A stretch of 64,000 bases of DNA from Kolteria novifilia (GCA_007748055.1 CP036279.1:5084001-5148000), one strand, 5' to 3'. Counted from the stretch's first letter, positions 54,847-64,000 are shown. Translations and numbers: made by a program. Notes: a model not told the origin generated them from the sequence alone.

Positions 54847-55752
54847 CTACGCTCCCTGCACCAAGTCCAACATCAACAGCGCCATCACCGACGGCAGATA
54901 GACAAGCGACGCCCACATGAGCTGACGGGCCCGCTGATCACATTGCCTCATCATGAACGCGACGGAATAAGCAAGATAGTGAATGCCACACGCCAGGGCC
55001 GCCCAGAAGTAGAGCGTCCCCGTGAGACCGAAAAGCGTCGGCGCGAGGCTGATCGGCAGCAGTGCCAACGCATACGCCACCGCCTGAACGCCCGTGACCC
55101 GTTGTCCCGCCTCGGTCGTCGGAAGCATCTTCAAGCCCGCACCGGCATAGTCGCTTCGGTACAGCCAAGCGATCGCGAAAAAGTGCGGAAACTGCCACAG
55201 AAACAGGATCAGAAATAGAATCCAAGCCCGCGGATCGAGCTGACCGGTCATCGCCGTCCAGCCAATCACCGCCGGCAGAGCTCCCGGAATCGCTCCGACG
55301 GCCGTATTCAGCGACGAATACCGCTTCAACGGCGTGTACGCCACCACATACAGCAAGTAGCAAACCACCGCCAGGAGAGCCGTGAGCCAGTTGACCGTGG
55401 TGGCGAGGAACAACGTTCCGAACAAGCCGAGTCCGGTCCCCAGCGCGAACGCTTCCGCGGGAGAAACCCGACCGGCCGGAATAGGCCGCAGCGCGGTCCG
55501 ACGCATCAAGGCATCGGATTCGCGCTCGAGCCATTGATTCATCACGCTGGCGCCGGCGGCGACCAATCCCGTCCCAATGATCGCGCTGAGCAGCGTCGCG
55601 GAGTCGGGAGCACCTCCCGTCGCGAGAAAGCCGCCAACCGCGACCGTCACCAACACCATCACCGCGATGCGTGGCTTGGTCATCGACGCGTAATCGGCCA
55701 GACGAAGGCCGAGAGCGGACCGATCCGCCACCATGGCTGGATCAATGCTCAT
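54847..55752 (-). CDS. ctaB: Protohaem IX farnesyltransferase (haem O synthase)
   Basis: 301 residues from ATG 55752, overlapping the stop of ctaA by 4 bp (ATGA). UbiA-fold motifs: ASVMNQWLERESDALMRRT for the first Asp-rich site (Glu in one Asp place) and KPRIAVMVLVT near the start; nine helices are expected. It farnesylates haem B to haem O at the membrane, the step before CtaA. Confidence 0.92.
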   Translation of the reverse strand: MSIDPAMVADRSALGLRLADYASMTKPRIAVMVLVTVAVGGFLATGGAPDSATLLSAIIGTGLVAAGASVMNQWLERESDALMRRTALRPIPAGRVSPAEAFALGTGLGLFGTLFLATTVNWLTALLAVVCYLLYVVAYTPLKRYSSLNTAVGAIPGALPAVIGWTAMTGQLDPRAWILFLILFLWQFPHFFAIAWLYRSDYAGAGLKMLPTTEAGQRVTGVQAVAYALALLPISLAPTLFGLTGTLYFWAALACGIHYLAYSVAFMMRQCDQRARQLMWASLVYLPSVMALLMLDLVQGA

Positions 55753-56717
55753 CCCACAGCCTCCAAGACTCCCGAGGGCGCCCCAGCGTCGGCCGTTGCC
55801 TCGAGTGGTTGTAGTTCCGACCAAGTCCGAAGCGTCAACGCGAGCGCCAACCCGAAGATTGCCGAACCGCACAATAAGTGCAGCGTCGTGACCAGTGCCT
55901 CTTCGACGGTCGGCGCGGGGCCGACTCCCGGAGCGTGCAACCCAGTCAACGACATCGCGGCGAACCCCAACAGAACCTGGATGCCGACAAAAGCAAGTAG
56001 TAGCGATGCGTGCAGCCCGCCAACTCTCCGCAGGTCACCGTCGAGCAGAAACGACATTCCCATCCAAAGAGTCCCCATCAGGATCACTCCACCCAGCACC
56101 AGATGAGGAATGAACCCGATCCCTAGATGACGAAGTGTCGCCCCAAGCAAGATCTGCCCAAAGACGCCCACGCACAACACGAGCGTACTCCAGCGCCAGC
56201 GAGTCGCCTCTTCGTGCGGAATCTGATTTCCGACGAGCCAGCGTCGCGACGTCAACACCACCAGGCCGCACAACAGCCCGAAGAAGGCCTGCGCGAACCC
56301 GCCATGAATGAGGGCTAGGCCCTGACCGAACATCGCGTTGAGCACCACGCGTTGCCCCCCAATGATCCCTTGGAGGAGCACCCCGGCGAGGACCACCAAC
56401 GTGTAACGGCGAAGCCAACGGCGCTTCTCCGTGGCGAAGACCAGCACCGTCAACGCGAGCGTCAGCGACCCCACCAGCGTCCCGAGCAAGCGGTGGGTGT
56501 GCTCTTTCTGAACTCCTGGCGACTCACGTAGCCAATTGTAAAGCCACATGTTCTGACCGAAAGTCGTCGGCCAATCGGGCACCGCCATCCCAACCCCGTA
56601 GCTGGTGACCTGCCCGCCCGAAAAGAGCAGCGGTACCGTCGCCAGCAGCGTCGCGATCGCCAAGTAGTGGCTCGCGCGCCTCGAGAAGGTCCAGGAGTCA
56701 GTGGAGACCTCGGTCAA
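55749..56717 (-). CDS. ctaA: Haem A synthase (CtaA/COX15)
   Basis: 322 residues, TTG start with GGAGAG upstream. Eight helices with paired His ligands: EHTHRLLGTLVGS, LIHGGFAQAFFG, LVLGGV and LHLLCGSAIFG. It oxidises haem O to haem A for CoxA. It lies 21 bp after coxA and overlaps ctaB by 4 bp. Confidence 0.92.
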   Translation of the reverse strand: MTEVSTDSWTFSRRASHYLAIATLLATVPLLFSGGQVTSYGVGMAVPDWPTTFGQNMWLYNWLRESPGVQKEHTHRLLGTLVGSLTLALTVLVFATEKRRWLRRYTLVVLAGVLLQGIIGGQRVVLNAMFGQGLALIHGGFAQAFFGLLCGLVVLTSRRWLVGNQIPHEEATRWRWSTLVLCVGVFGQILLGATLRHLGIGFIPHLVLGGVILMGTLWMGMSFLLDGDLRRVGGLHASLLLAFVGIQVLLGFAAMSLTGLHAPGVGPAPTVEEALVTTLHLLCGSAIFGLALALTLRTWSELQPLEATADAGAPSGVLEAVG

Positions 56718-56738
56718 CGAACAACTCTCCCCGTTGAC

Positions 56739-58637
56739 TTACGCTTGGTGCTCGTCATTGCCGCTGGGTTGCTCGGGCGGAGCCGGTTCCGTGGCAGGCT
56801 GATCGAGCTTCGCCTGCGCCTCGAACGCGGCGATGTCCGCGGGAGCCACCCACTGCGGCAGATAGTCGATGTCCTTGACGAGCGGCGAACTGTACTCGTG
56901 CGGGCCACGGTAGACGACCGGCACGCTTTCGAAGTTGCCGTGTCCGGGGGGCGACGGCGCAAGCCACTCGAGGCTATTGGCGTGCCACGGGTTTCGCGAC
57001 GCCTTCGGCCCGTAGAAGAGACTGTAGAAGATGTTCGCGAGGAAGATGAACTGCGCCAGGCCCATGCCGATCGCCGACCAGGTCATGAACTGGTTCATCG
57101 GCAACAAGTGCGCCAGGTAGTCGTAGTCGTACGGGTTGGCCAAGCGTCGCGGCATCCCCGCGGCACCGAGCTGGTGCATCGTGAAGAACGTGCCGTTCAT
57201 GAAGATGAACGACGCCGCGAAGTGAACCTTGCCCCAGAAATCGTTGAGCATCCGCCCGAACATTTTGGGGAACCAGTAGGTGATCCCCGCGAAGATCGAG
57301 AAGAGACTGCCGCCCGCGAGCACGTAGTGGAAGTGAGCGACGATGAAGTAGGTGTCGTGAATGTAGATGTCGACCGGTGTGGCCGCCATGAAGATTCCAC
57401 TCAAGCCACCGATGATGAAGAGCGACACGAAGCCGACCGCGTGCAACATCGGCGTCGAGACATGGAGGTTGCCACCCCAAAGAGTACCCAGCCAGTTGAA
57501 GACTTTGATGGCCGAAGGCAGCGCGATGAAGATCGTGGTGACCATGAAGGTCAGCCCCAGCGCGGGGTTCATGCCACTAATGAACATGTGATGGCCCCAA
57601 ACGACGAAACCGAGGCCGGCGATACCCGCGATCGAGTAGACCATCGGACGATAGCCAAAGATTGGCTTCCGCGCGAAGCATGCGATGATCTCCGACACGA
57701 TTCCCATGCCCGGAAGGATCATGATGTAGACCGCCGGGTGGGAGTAGAACCAGAAGAGGTGCTGCCACAACAGCGGCGAGGCTCCGCTCCCGGTGATCAA
57801 CGTGCCATTGACCCACAGGTTCTCGGGGATGAAGAACTGCGTGCCGATCGTACGATCAAAGAGCAACAGGAAGCCGGCCGCCGTGAGCACGGGAAGCGCG
57901 AACGCTTGCAGCGTCGCCGTGATCAGGATCGCCCAGACCGACAAGGGAAGGCGGAACATCGTCATGCCGGGAGCCCGCATGTTGATGACGGTGGTCATGT
58001 AATTGACCGATCCCATCATCGACGAGACGCCCGCGAAGGTCACGCCCAGAAGCCAAAGCGTCTGGCCCGGTCCGGCCCCCGGAGCGGACGAACCGGCCTT
58101 GGTCACCGGATCGATCCAGGTCAGCGAACTGAGCGGCGGGTACGAGGTCCAACCGGCTTGAGCGGCACCACCCTCGACGAAGAAACTCAGGGCGAAGCAG
58201 AAGAACGCCGGCCACATGAACCAGTAAGAGAGCATGTTGAGTTTGGGAAACGCCATGTCGTCCGCGCCGATTTGGAGCGGAATCAAGTAGTTGGCGAACG
58301 CCCCGACCATGAACGGGATGATGACCAGGAAGATCATCACCGACGCGTGCATGGTGAAGAGCATGTTGTAGAACTCGGGCGAAATCGCGCCTCCCTCGGT
58401 GCCAAACAGCAACGGCCCGACGATCGGCATCGTCTGAAAGGGATACGCCAACTGCCAACGGACCCCGAGGGCGAGCAGTCCACCGATCATCAGCCAGAAG
58501 AGGCCGCTGAACATGAACTGAATGCCGATAATCTTGTGATCCGTCGAGAAGACGTACTTCTGGATGAAGCTCAATTCGTGCGCGTGGTGGTGATCGTCAT
58601 GAGCACCGGACGCGTCGATGGAACCCGCCACACTCAT
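56739..58637 (-). CDS. coxA: Cytochrome c oxidase subunit I, A2 type
   Basis: 632 residues from ATG 58637 (GGAGGCGAGCAG upstream), overlapping coxB by 4 bp. Twelve-helix haem-copper oxidase core: low-spin haem His97 in FTMHASVM, CuB His300 and cross-linked Tyr304 in FYSHPAVYIM, His pair in WGHHMF, and HDTYFIVAHFHYVLAGG for helix X ligands. The D-channel Glu of A1 enzymes (GHPEVYI) is Ala302 and the preceding Tyr298-Ser299 pair is the A2-type replacement, as in caa3 oxidases. An N-terminal His-rich tail (HDDHHHAHE) is notable. It reduces oxygen to water and pumps protons. Confidence 0.95.
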   Translation of the reverse strand: MSVAGSIDASGAHDDHHHAHELSFIQKYVFSTDHKIIGIQFMFSGLFWLMIGGLLALGVRWQLAYPFQTMPIVGPLLFGTEGGAISPEFYNMLFTMHASVMIFLVIIPFMVGAFANYLIPLQIGADDMAFPKLNMLSYWFMWPAFFCFALSFFVEGGAAQAGWTSYPPLSSLTWIDPVTKAGSSAPGAGPGQTLWLLGVTFAGVSSMMGSVNYMTTVINMRAPGMTMFRLPLSVWAILITATLQAFALPVLTAAGFLLLFDRTIGTQFFIPENLWVNGTLITGSGASPLLWQHLFWFYSHPAVYIMILPGMGIVSEIIACFARKPIFGYRPMVYSIAGIAGLGFVVWGHHMFISGMNPALGLTFMVTTIFIALPSAIKVFNWLGTLWGGNLHVSTPMLHAVGFVSLFIIGGLSGIFMAATPVDIYIHDTYFIVAHFHYVLAGGSLFSIFAGITYWFPKMFGRMLNDFWGKVHFAASFIFMNGTFFTMHQLGAAGMPRRLANPYDYDYLAHLLPMNQFMTWSAIGMGLAQFIFLANIFYSLFYGPKASRNPWHANSLEWLAPSPPGHGNFESVPVVYRGPHEYSSPLVKDIDYLPQWVAPADIAAFEAQAKLDQPATEPAPPEQPSGNDEHQA

Positions 58638-59824
58638 CTGCTCGCCTCCTGTTCGGCATGCCGCTCGGCCAACCAAGCGTCAAGTTCTTCCTGTGTTTCG
58701 TGGACGATGAGCCGACCCTTCATCTTGTAGTGTCCCCAGCCGCAGAGCTCGGCACACGCCAGATCGAAGTGTCGCTCCAATGGCTTGATCTCGCCGGGAA
58801 ACGCGTCCTGTAGGATCTCGCGGTTGAGCAGGGTCGACTTGCGACCGCCCAGGGGCGACGCCAGGTGACTCGTCGTCGACGCGGTGAGATTGATTCCCTC
58901 GGTCAGTTTGGGATCGCTCAAGTCCTCCGTCGCCAGGATTCCATTGAGTTCCCCAATCATCGCGGAACGAAGTCCGCTCGGAACCGCCGGCTCGAACTCC
59001 GCTCCCAACGTCGCGTTCCACGTCACCAAATAGCTCGCGAGCATTGCCCGCGTCTCCGCGGAAAGGTGATCCTTGAGGAATGACGTCAGTGGTGTCTTCG
59101 CCTCGTCGATCGCGACGCAGATACGTCCCAATCGCGTCGTGCCATCGACCGCCCGGAAATCGGCGTTGGAAAGCTCGGCGTTCTCGTTCTGATATTCCCG
59201 CGTCGTCTTGGTGGCATCGAACCAAACCGGAACACTCAGCCCCGGAACGGCGTCGTGCTTGACCCGAAGGTGCGGCAGAAAGAAGCTGTGCAGCACATCC
59301 ATCGTCCGCAACTCGATCCGCACCCGCCGATTGACCGGAACGTGCAACTCGTTGGGAACGTGAATATCGTCGGAGGTGTCGTACTGGCCATCGGGCCCAG
59401 GATAGACGATCCGCCACTCGAACTGCCGCGCCACGACCCGCGCGATCGGATCGACCCGTGGACCGTTGAATCGAGCCTGGTACCACGCGGGCATCTGGGC
59501 GAACGCGATGATGCCAAGGACAAACGCCGGCACAACAGTCCAAATGACTTCCGCGCGGTGGTTGCCGTGCGTGTACTTGCCGCGACCGTCCTTGCTCGCT
59601 TGGCCCTTCTCGATGAAGAGGAGCCAGCAGAGAGCGAGTTGGGTGCCGACGAAGACGACCCCGGTGATCGCCAGGATCGCGTAGTACAGAAAGTCGATAC
59701 TCTTACCGATCGTCGAAACGTTCTCGGGCAGTCCCCAGCCGAGGCTCGGGAAGAGGAGGCTCGCTCCAAAGATCGCCACGACCAGGATCGGGACCGCCAA
59801 GAAGAAGTAGGCCCACTTCGACAC
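58634..59824 (-). CDS. coxB: Cytochrome c oxidase subunit II with a large insertion
   Basis: 396 residues, GTG start with AGGGAGAC upstream. Two N-terminal helices and then a cupredoxin domain. CuA ligands are His179 (DVLHSFF), Cys357, Glu359, Cys361, His365 and Met368 (CAELCGWGHYKM). Between WFDATKT (207) and HFDLACAEL (352) lie about 140 residues where ordinary subunits have about 10. The insert is mostly hydrophilic with no Cys pair or haem motif. No C-terminal cytochrome c domain follows, so electrons come from separate cytochromes. Confidence 0.93.
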   Translation of the reverse strand: MSKWAYFFLAVPILVVAIFGASLLFPSLGWGLPENVSTIGKSIDFLYYAILAITGVVFVGTQLALCWLLFIEKGQASKDGRGKYTHGNHRAEVIWTVVPAFVLGIIAFAQMPAWYQARFNGPRVDPIARVVARQFEWRIVYPGPDGQYDTSDDIHVPNELHVPVNRRVRIELRTMDVLHSFFLPHLRVKHDAVPGLSVPVWFDATKTTREYQNENAELSNADFRAVDGTTRLGRICVAIDEAKTPLTSFLKDHLSAETRAMLASYLVTWNATLGAEFEPAVPSGLRSAMIGELNGILATEDLSDPKLTEGINLTASTTSHLASPLGGRKSTLLNREILQDAFPGEIKPLERHFDLACAELCGWGHYKMKGRLIVHETQEELDAWLAERHAEQEASR

Positions 59825-59879
59825 GGGATGTCTCCCTTGAAAAATTCCCTATGCAAGCGAAGGATCCGACGTCGACCGA

Positions 59880-61079
59880 CTAGTGGTCTTCCGCCTTGGC
59901 GTCGTCCTCTGCGGCGTGACTCTCTTCAGCACCGTGACCGTGACCATGTCCCGCGCTCTTTGGCTTCTCTTGCGGAAGTAGGCTCGGTCGGTAGGGAAGC
60001 GCACGTACGAAATTGACGATGTCCCAGATCTCCCGAGGCTTGAGGTTGCTGCCGCCGGCGGGCATCTGAGCTCCCGCGATCCCTTGGTGAATACGTCGGA
60101 ACAAGTCGACCGGCCGACGCCCCCCGCGATACATCCCCAGCAAGAGATTGCGCGGGTAGTTCGGCTGCCCCCAATCGTCGACGTTCTTCTCCCGCATCGA
60201 CGGATCCATGTCCGCGACGTTGGCTCGACCATCGCGGTTGTGGCACTTGTAGCAAGCCGCCTTGTCGCCGAGATAGAGTTCCTTGCCACGCTGGAGCGAG
60301 GCTTCGTACTCTTCGGACTCGACGTTGTAGCTGGGCATCGTTTCATTGGGTTCGATGATGTCGTCCCCGGCCTGCCGCCAGGATTCCTGGACTTCCGCGA
60401 GGACCTCCGGAGCCATTTCCGCCAGTTCCTTGTTGAACTGAGCGACCGACTGTTGCACTTCCGCGCCCGAAACGCCCTCGGCGTACATCTGACGCACGTT
60501 GGGGCCTTCCGTCGCGTAGTACTGCAACAGCTTCCGCTCGAACTCACCCCGCATCGACAGGAAGATCACGTAGTCGACCAGTTCGTTGAGTTGCTTCTCA
60601 GGCATGAGCCGGAAGGGAGGCATCGACGTTCCGATCGCCCCTTCCTTGAGGATGAGAAGAAGATCCTCGCGTGTCGGCTTGGCCGTCCGCGTCGTCGACT
60701 TCCACTTGAAGACTCCCCGGCGGTAATCGCGTGGACGGGGAAAGAGGAAGGGAGCGGTCGGACCATTGCCGCCACCATTGAGGCCGTGGCAATGGATGCA
60801 ATGCTTCTGATAGAGCGCCTGACCGTGGATCAAGTTCTGCCACTGTTCGTCGGAAATGGAGAGAAGCCCCGGCTGCTTCGGCGTGCCGAAGTAGTCCACG
60901 AGCAGATTCCCCAACTCCTCGCGAATCGCCGGAGGAAGGTCAACTCGTTCGTCCGACTTCTCCCCGATCAGTTCCGCTCGCGTGTACGACGCCAGCGGGT
61001 ACTGCCCCGGAAGGTTGATACCGCAACCTCCCAGCAGAAGCACGCTTAGACCTGTCAGCCACGTCAACCGTCGGCTCAT
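59880..61079 (-). CDS. Dihaem cytochrome c lipoprotein
   Basis: 399 residues with lipobox LLLGGC (Cys19). Two cytochrome c domains: CIHCH (94-98) and CYKCH (276-280), with Met ligands probable in GTSMPPFRLM and AGAQMPAGG. The linker of about 90 residues is acidic. The C-terminus is a His-rich tail (GHGHGHGAEESHAAEDD) that could bind metal. GGAGG precedes the ATG. Located 55 bp before coxB, it is the likely immediate electron donor to CuA. Confidence 0.9.
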   Translation of the reverse strand: MSRRLTWLTGLSVLLLGGCGINLPGQYPLASYTRAELIGEKSDERVDLPPAIREELGNLLVDYFGTPKQPGLLSISDEQWQNLIHGQALYQKHCIHCHGLNGGGNGPTAPFLFPRPRDYRRGVFKWKSTTRTAKPTREDLLLILKEGAIGTSMPPFRLMPEKQLNELVDYVIFLSMRGEFERKLLQYYATEGPNVRQMYAEGVSGAEVQQSVAQFNKELAEMAPEVLAEVQESWRQAGDDIIEPNETMPSYNVESEEYEASLQRGKELYLGDKAACYKCHNRDGRANVADMDPSMREKNVDDWGQPNYPRNLLLGMYRGGRRPVDLFRRIHQGIAGAQMPAGGSNLKPREIWDIVNFVRALPYRPSLLPQEKPKSAGHGHGHGAEESHAAEDDAKAEDH

Positions 61080-61267
61080 CCTCGATCGCCTCCAGAAGCG
61101 GAATGGGCTACCGCTACCCCGACTCCGAGCAGACCGCTCGAAGAAACCCTCACCATCGGGAACAAGCTGTCCCCGATGTTCATCGTTACCGTGTAGTCGC
61201 TCCAGCGATCGATCGGGCCGGAGCGAGGCGTTCGAACTCGATCGTTCGAACCATCACGAACTCTTGC

Positions 61268-62257
61268 TCAGAGTCCCGTGACCTCGATCTCGCCGAGATC
61301 GACTGTCTCGCCAGGTTTGACGGCGATCTTCGCTCCACGCGAACTTCCCTTGCCGCCCGTCTTCGCGTCGATGTACTTCGGATTTCGCATCACCAGGGCG
61401 ACTTCACCGGCCGGAACGTTCTTGATCTCGAAGGAGCCATCCTTGTCGGTGACGATGAAGTAGGGATGGTCGAAGACCATGCCGTACATGTTCATCCAGC
61501 CATGGATGCTGCATTCGATCTTGAGGGGCTGACTCTCCTCCTGCCACTCGAAGACCTGGAACGTGTTCGGCGGCATGTTCGGGTTGGCTTCGTTCTTGCC
61601 CGACACGCTCGAGACCTTGACGTTGTGGGCAATCGGCTCGGGATTGAGGACCAGCGTCGGTTGCCCCTCCCGCACCGCGACGGCGTGCGGATAGTACTGG
61701 CAGTGAACCTGGTCGATCATGCCCGGAGCCTTGACGTCGGCGAGCTTGACCTTCTTCTCCGCGACGGCTTTGGCCAACTCGCTGATCGGAATGCCGTTCT
61801 TTTCCTTGAACGCCGCTTCGTACGCAGCCTTGACCGCCGCGGCATCTTTCGGCATGTCCGGGTGAACGCCCGACGGCTTGCGGACGTAGACGAAGACGTT
61901 CTTGATTCCCTTGGTCTCGGGATCGACGACAACCGTCTCGGCCTTGAGCGCGCCTTCTTTCAGGCACCACTCTTTGTCCTTGTTGACGTCCAGATCGGGC
62001 ATCTTGGGAAGCTCCGGCTTACCCCAGACGAGCCGTCCCTTGATGGTTCCCCATCCGGCGGCGGCATCTCCCGCGGCATCTCCCGCGGGAGCGGCGGCCG
62101 GAGCGGCAGTGGTCGGCGCGGCGCCCGGAGCCCCACCCGCGGGCGAGCCCTGTTGGGCGACCACGCGGCGGCGCGGCGTTTCCTCACCGCCACATCCGAC
62201 GACCAACGCGCAAACACCCAATCCAAGAAGAAGATTCCCCGGAACACGCATTCTCAT
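61268..62257 (-). CDS. Cupredoxin-domain lipoprotein
   Basis: 329 residues with lipobox ALVVGC (Cys22) and an Ala/Pro/Gly-rich linker to about residue 70. The folded part has a copper-like ligand set at its C-terminal half: EPIAHNVKV (His) and ECSIHGWMNMYGM (Cys, His, Met), followed by a small beta domain (GSFEIKNVPAGEVALVM). It resembles methylamine-utilisation-type cupredoxins. It overlaps the multihaem gene by 4 bp and is separated from the dihaem cytochrome by 188 bp. A role in electron transfer to the oxidase is plausible. Confidence 0.82.
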   Translation of the reverse strand: MRMRVPGNLLLGLGVCALVVGCGGEETPRRRVVAQQGSPAGGAPGAAPTTAAPAAAPAGDAAGDAAAGWGTIKGRLVWGKPELPKMPDLDVNKDKEWCLKEGALKAETVVVDPETKGIKNVFVYVRKPSGVHPDMPKDAAAVKAAYEAAFKEKNGIPISELAKAVAEKKVKLADVKAPGMIDQVHCQYYPHAVAVREGQPTLVLNPEPIAHNVKVSSVSGKNEANPNMPPNTFQVFEWQEESQPLKIECSIHGWMNMYGMVFDHPYFIVTDKDGSFEIKNVPAGEVALVMRNPKYIDAKTGGKGSSRGAKIAVKPGETVDLGEIEVTGL

Positions 62258-64000
62258 TGAACATCTCCATTTCCAGCAGCTGCGGTCTTCTTTCCGGCGT
62301 CGGCCCGTTGCTCCGTTAGGAGACGGTCGACGACCTCCGAGTAGTTGATCAGTGCATCGCGAACCGCTTTGATCTGCTCGGCACTGCTACCTTTAAAAAG
62401 ATCTTGGAACTGCGGCTTATCCTTCGGGAAGTTGACCGGCATCCCCGTGTAGGGCACCAGTCGTTTCGGATTCGAGATCCAGCGAATCATCCAATCGGGA
62501 CGAAGACGCTCGGGAGCTCGCACTAACGCAGGCCCAAGTTCTTCGGGCTTACCGGAGGGCTTGATCCCACCGACGGGGTGACACTTGATGCACAAGTCCT
62601 TGTGCGTGATTAGTTTATAAGCATCGACCAAATAGTCAGGGTGGGCGCTGGCCATCTTCGCCAGATAGCTACTGTCCCGCTCGGGAATCTGGATGTATGG
62701 ATAGGGCGTTTCATCCGCCGCCGCGAAGTAGTTCGCCAGCGCCTCGACATCGCCTCCACGGAAGTTGAACCGAGGCATCCGTAGCGCCACCGATGGCCGA
62801 ATCGTCACCGGATCTCGAAGGAAGCGGTAGAGCCACGGGGTCTGAACTTTCTCTCCCTCCCGGATGAGCGGGGGCGGAGCCTTCTGCCACGATTTATCGC
62901 GAAGGGCGACATCCTGCGTGGCGTCCTTGACGAAGTAGTCGACCAACGCCATCGCGTACGTCCCCGATGAAGGCGGTTCGACGACCGCTCCCTTGGCGTC
63001 CAGGGCGTTGGACCCAACCCGGACACGAACGCCGGCGGGAACCGTTTGATCGAGGACCGAAAGCGCCTCCCAAAGCTGAATCGTCACCTTCAGGTTGTCC
63101 GGATCCTCGGCATCGTCAGGACTTTCGAGGCCGTAGGGAAGTCCTCGCGCGGTGATCTCCAGACTGGGGTTGCTCTTTGAAACACTCCAAGCCGAATGCC
63201 CCGGGAAGTCGTAGCCGGCGGCCAGTTCCTTCTTGCCGATACTCGCAAGGGTTTCCCCTCCCTCTTGATCAAGCTCGAAGGTCCATTCGCCCGGTTCAAT
63301 GACATGGCAACTGGAGCAGTTGTACTTGTCGAGTAAGTTGCGTCCGTGCACCTCCGCCATCTTCTCGGGAGAAGGGTTGTAGACGTACTTGGCGTTCACT
63401 TCCTCGGCGACGAGGCCCAGGACGAAGGTCGCGACCGCCTCCCGCTGCTCGTCGGTAAAGTTGAATCGCGGCATCCGGGAGCGATCCTCCCAGCGGCGAA
63501 TCTTCTTGAAGTCGTAGCTGCGCGGCTCGCGCAACTTCTGCATCAGGAAGCCTTCCCGCTGGTGATGCCCCAGCGCCCATTGGTAAAAGTCGTTCTTCGA
63601 GTAGAAGTGCTCGTCGCCTTCCTTGTGGACCTCTTCCTCGACGTACTCGAGGACGTTTTCGAACGCGAGCATGTGGGGATCCTTCTTCCCCCAGTCCGAA
63701 AGCGCGACGCCAATCGGCTTGGCCTTGTCGAAGCCGTCGATGTTGTGACAGCCGAAGCAACCGAGCCGGCCGATGGTCTTCTCGCCCAGCGCCATCAGCT
63801 TGTCGTCGGTGGACATGCCGTCGATGCGGGCCCGGACGACTTGCTCGGGATTCCCCTTCTTCTCAAGGGAGAGGAGCAGATCGGTGAGCGCCTGTTCGTC
63901 GAGCGAAGGAACCGAGATCTCCTTGGCCCACGTTCCGGGCACCGACAGTAGATAGGCCGCGATGTCCGCCGAGTCTTGCGGCGAGAGCTGCAAGTTCGGC
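62254..64000 (-). CDS. Multihaem cytochrome c, N-terminus beyond the window
   Basis: At least 581 residues; the frame runs off the right edge of the window. Three CxxCH sites are visible in this part: CFGCH, CSSCH and CIKCH, each followed by a distant Met-rich loop (SRMPRFNF, ALRMPRFNF, YTGMPVNF) as axial ligand candidates. The spacing of 150-250 residues suggests separate haem domains with large inserts. First gene of the visible respiratory cluster. Periplasmic electron carrier by its signature, partner unknown. Confidence 0.88.
   Translation of the reverse strand, partial: PNLQLSPQDSADIAAYLLSVPGTWAKEISVPSLDEQALTDLLLSLEKKGNPEQVVRARIDGMSTDDKLMALGEKTIGRLGCFGCHNIDGFDKAKPIGVALSDWGKKDPHMLAFENVLEYVEEEVHKEGDEHFYSKNDFYQWALGHHQREGFLMQKLREPRSYDFKKIRRWEDRSRMPRFNFTDEQREAVATFVLGLVAEEVNAKYVYNPSPEKMAEVHGRNLLDKYNCSSCHVIEPGEWTFELDQEGGETLASIGKKELAAGYDFPGHSAWSVSKSNPSLEITARGLPYGLESPDDAEDPDNLKVTIQLWEALSVLDQTVPAGVRVRVGSNALDAKGAVVEPPSSGTYAMALVDYFVKDATQDVALRDKSWQKAPPPLIREGEKVQTPWLYRFLRDPVTIRPSVALRMPRFNFRGGDVEALANYFAAADETPYPYIQIPERDSSYLAKMASAHPDYLVDAYKLITHKDLCIKCHPVGGIKPSGKPEELGPALVRAPERLRPDWMIRWISNPKRLVPYTGMPVNFPKDKPQFQDLFKGSSAEQIKAVRDALINYSEVVDRLLTEQRADAGKKTAAAGNGDVQ

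Noticed and set aside
56667-58730. A 687-residue highly charged plus-strand frame
   Set aside because: Antisense shadow of coxA; its Arg/Glu/His-rich composition is typical of such shadows in high-GC DNA.

Overview
The window reads as a piece of a high-GC Planctomycetota chromosome. This rests on three DUF1559 proteins (pilin-like N-terminus GFTLVELLVVIAIIG and a C-terminal H-x9-D motif), two of them each followed by a small secreted lipoprotein gene, plus DUF1080, NHL and VCBS secreted proteins, one of which carries an N-terminal LEDRIVP motif. No genus can be named from sequence alone. No phage, plasmid or CRISPR array is present. The only sign of a mobile element with protein-coding parts is a decayed integrase end beside a tRNA-Ser gene.

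Layout. 1-1.4 kb: the 3' part of a GAF-class III nucleotidyl cyclase. 1.4-1.9 kb: gene remnants and tRNA-Ser(UGA). 1.9-2.8 kb: no convincing gene. 2.8-7.3 kb: a DevBCA-type ABC exporter with a second DevC-like permease. 7.3-12 kb (minus strand): two oxidoreductases, an SGNH hydrolase, a lipoprotein and a DUF1559 protein. 12-19 kb: RlmKL, an M23 peptidase, a 46-residue CxxC protein, YjbQ and glycerol-3-phosphate dehydrogenase, then a 195-bp tandem repeat. 19-27 kb: acyltransferase, L-lactate permease, DUF1559 protein, a 12-copy 30-bp repeat, and a 1119-residue transporter-HEAT-cyclic-nucleotide-binding fusion. 27-45 kb: a mosaic of single genes (DUF1080, PrxQ, orphan PstS, MFS, PAAR, NHL, small helical protein, metallo-beta-lactamase-fold hydrolases, DUF1559 pair, VCBS protein, YifB). 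45-50.6 kb: O-methyltransferase, a secreted protein with a 15-residue repeat, an orphan LolD-like ATPase and a PPi-type phosphofructokinase.

50.8-64 kb is one co-directional minus-strand respiratory cluster. In transcription order it runs: multihaem cytochrome c (cut by the window end), cupredoxin lipoprotein, dihaem cytochrome c lipoprotein, CoxB, CoxA, CtaA, CtaB, CoxC, a CyoD-like subunit, an ABC-2 ATPase and permease, Sco1, DUF420. Several junctions overlap by 4 bp. CoxA has the Tyr-Ser replacement typical of A2-type oxidases. The cluster covers electron delivery, the oxidase core, haem A synthesis and copper insertion. The embedded ABC transporter is a candidate unrecognised maturation or export factor.

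The strongest unexplained signal is non-coding. A palindromic repeat family (core CCCACGCTCGYCGTGGG) occurs as single copies and as two independent arrays with the same 30-bp period, mostly between convergent genes. A second family begins or ends with TAG and has inverted ends; its copies overlap gene 3' ends and supply a stop codon in one case and a protein C-terminus in another. All positions, starts and motif numbers were read by eye, with no database search.
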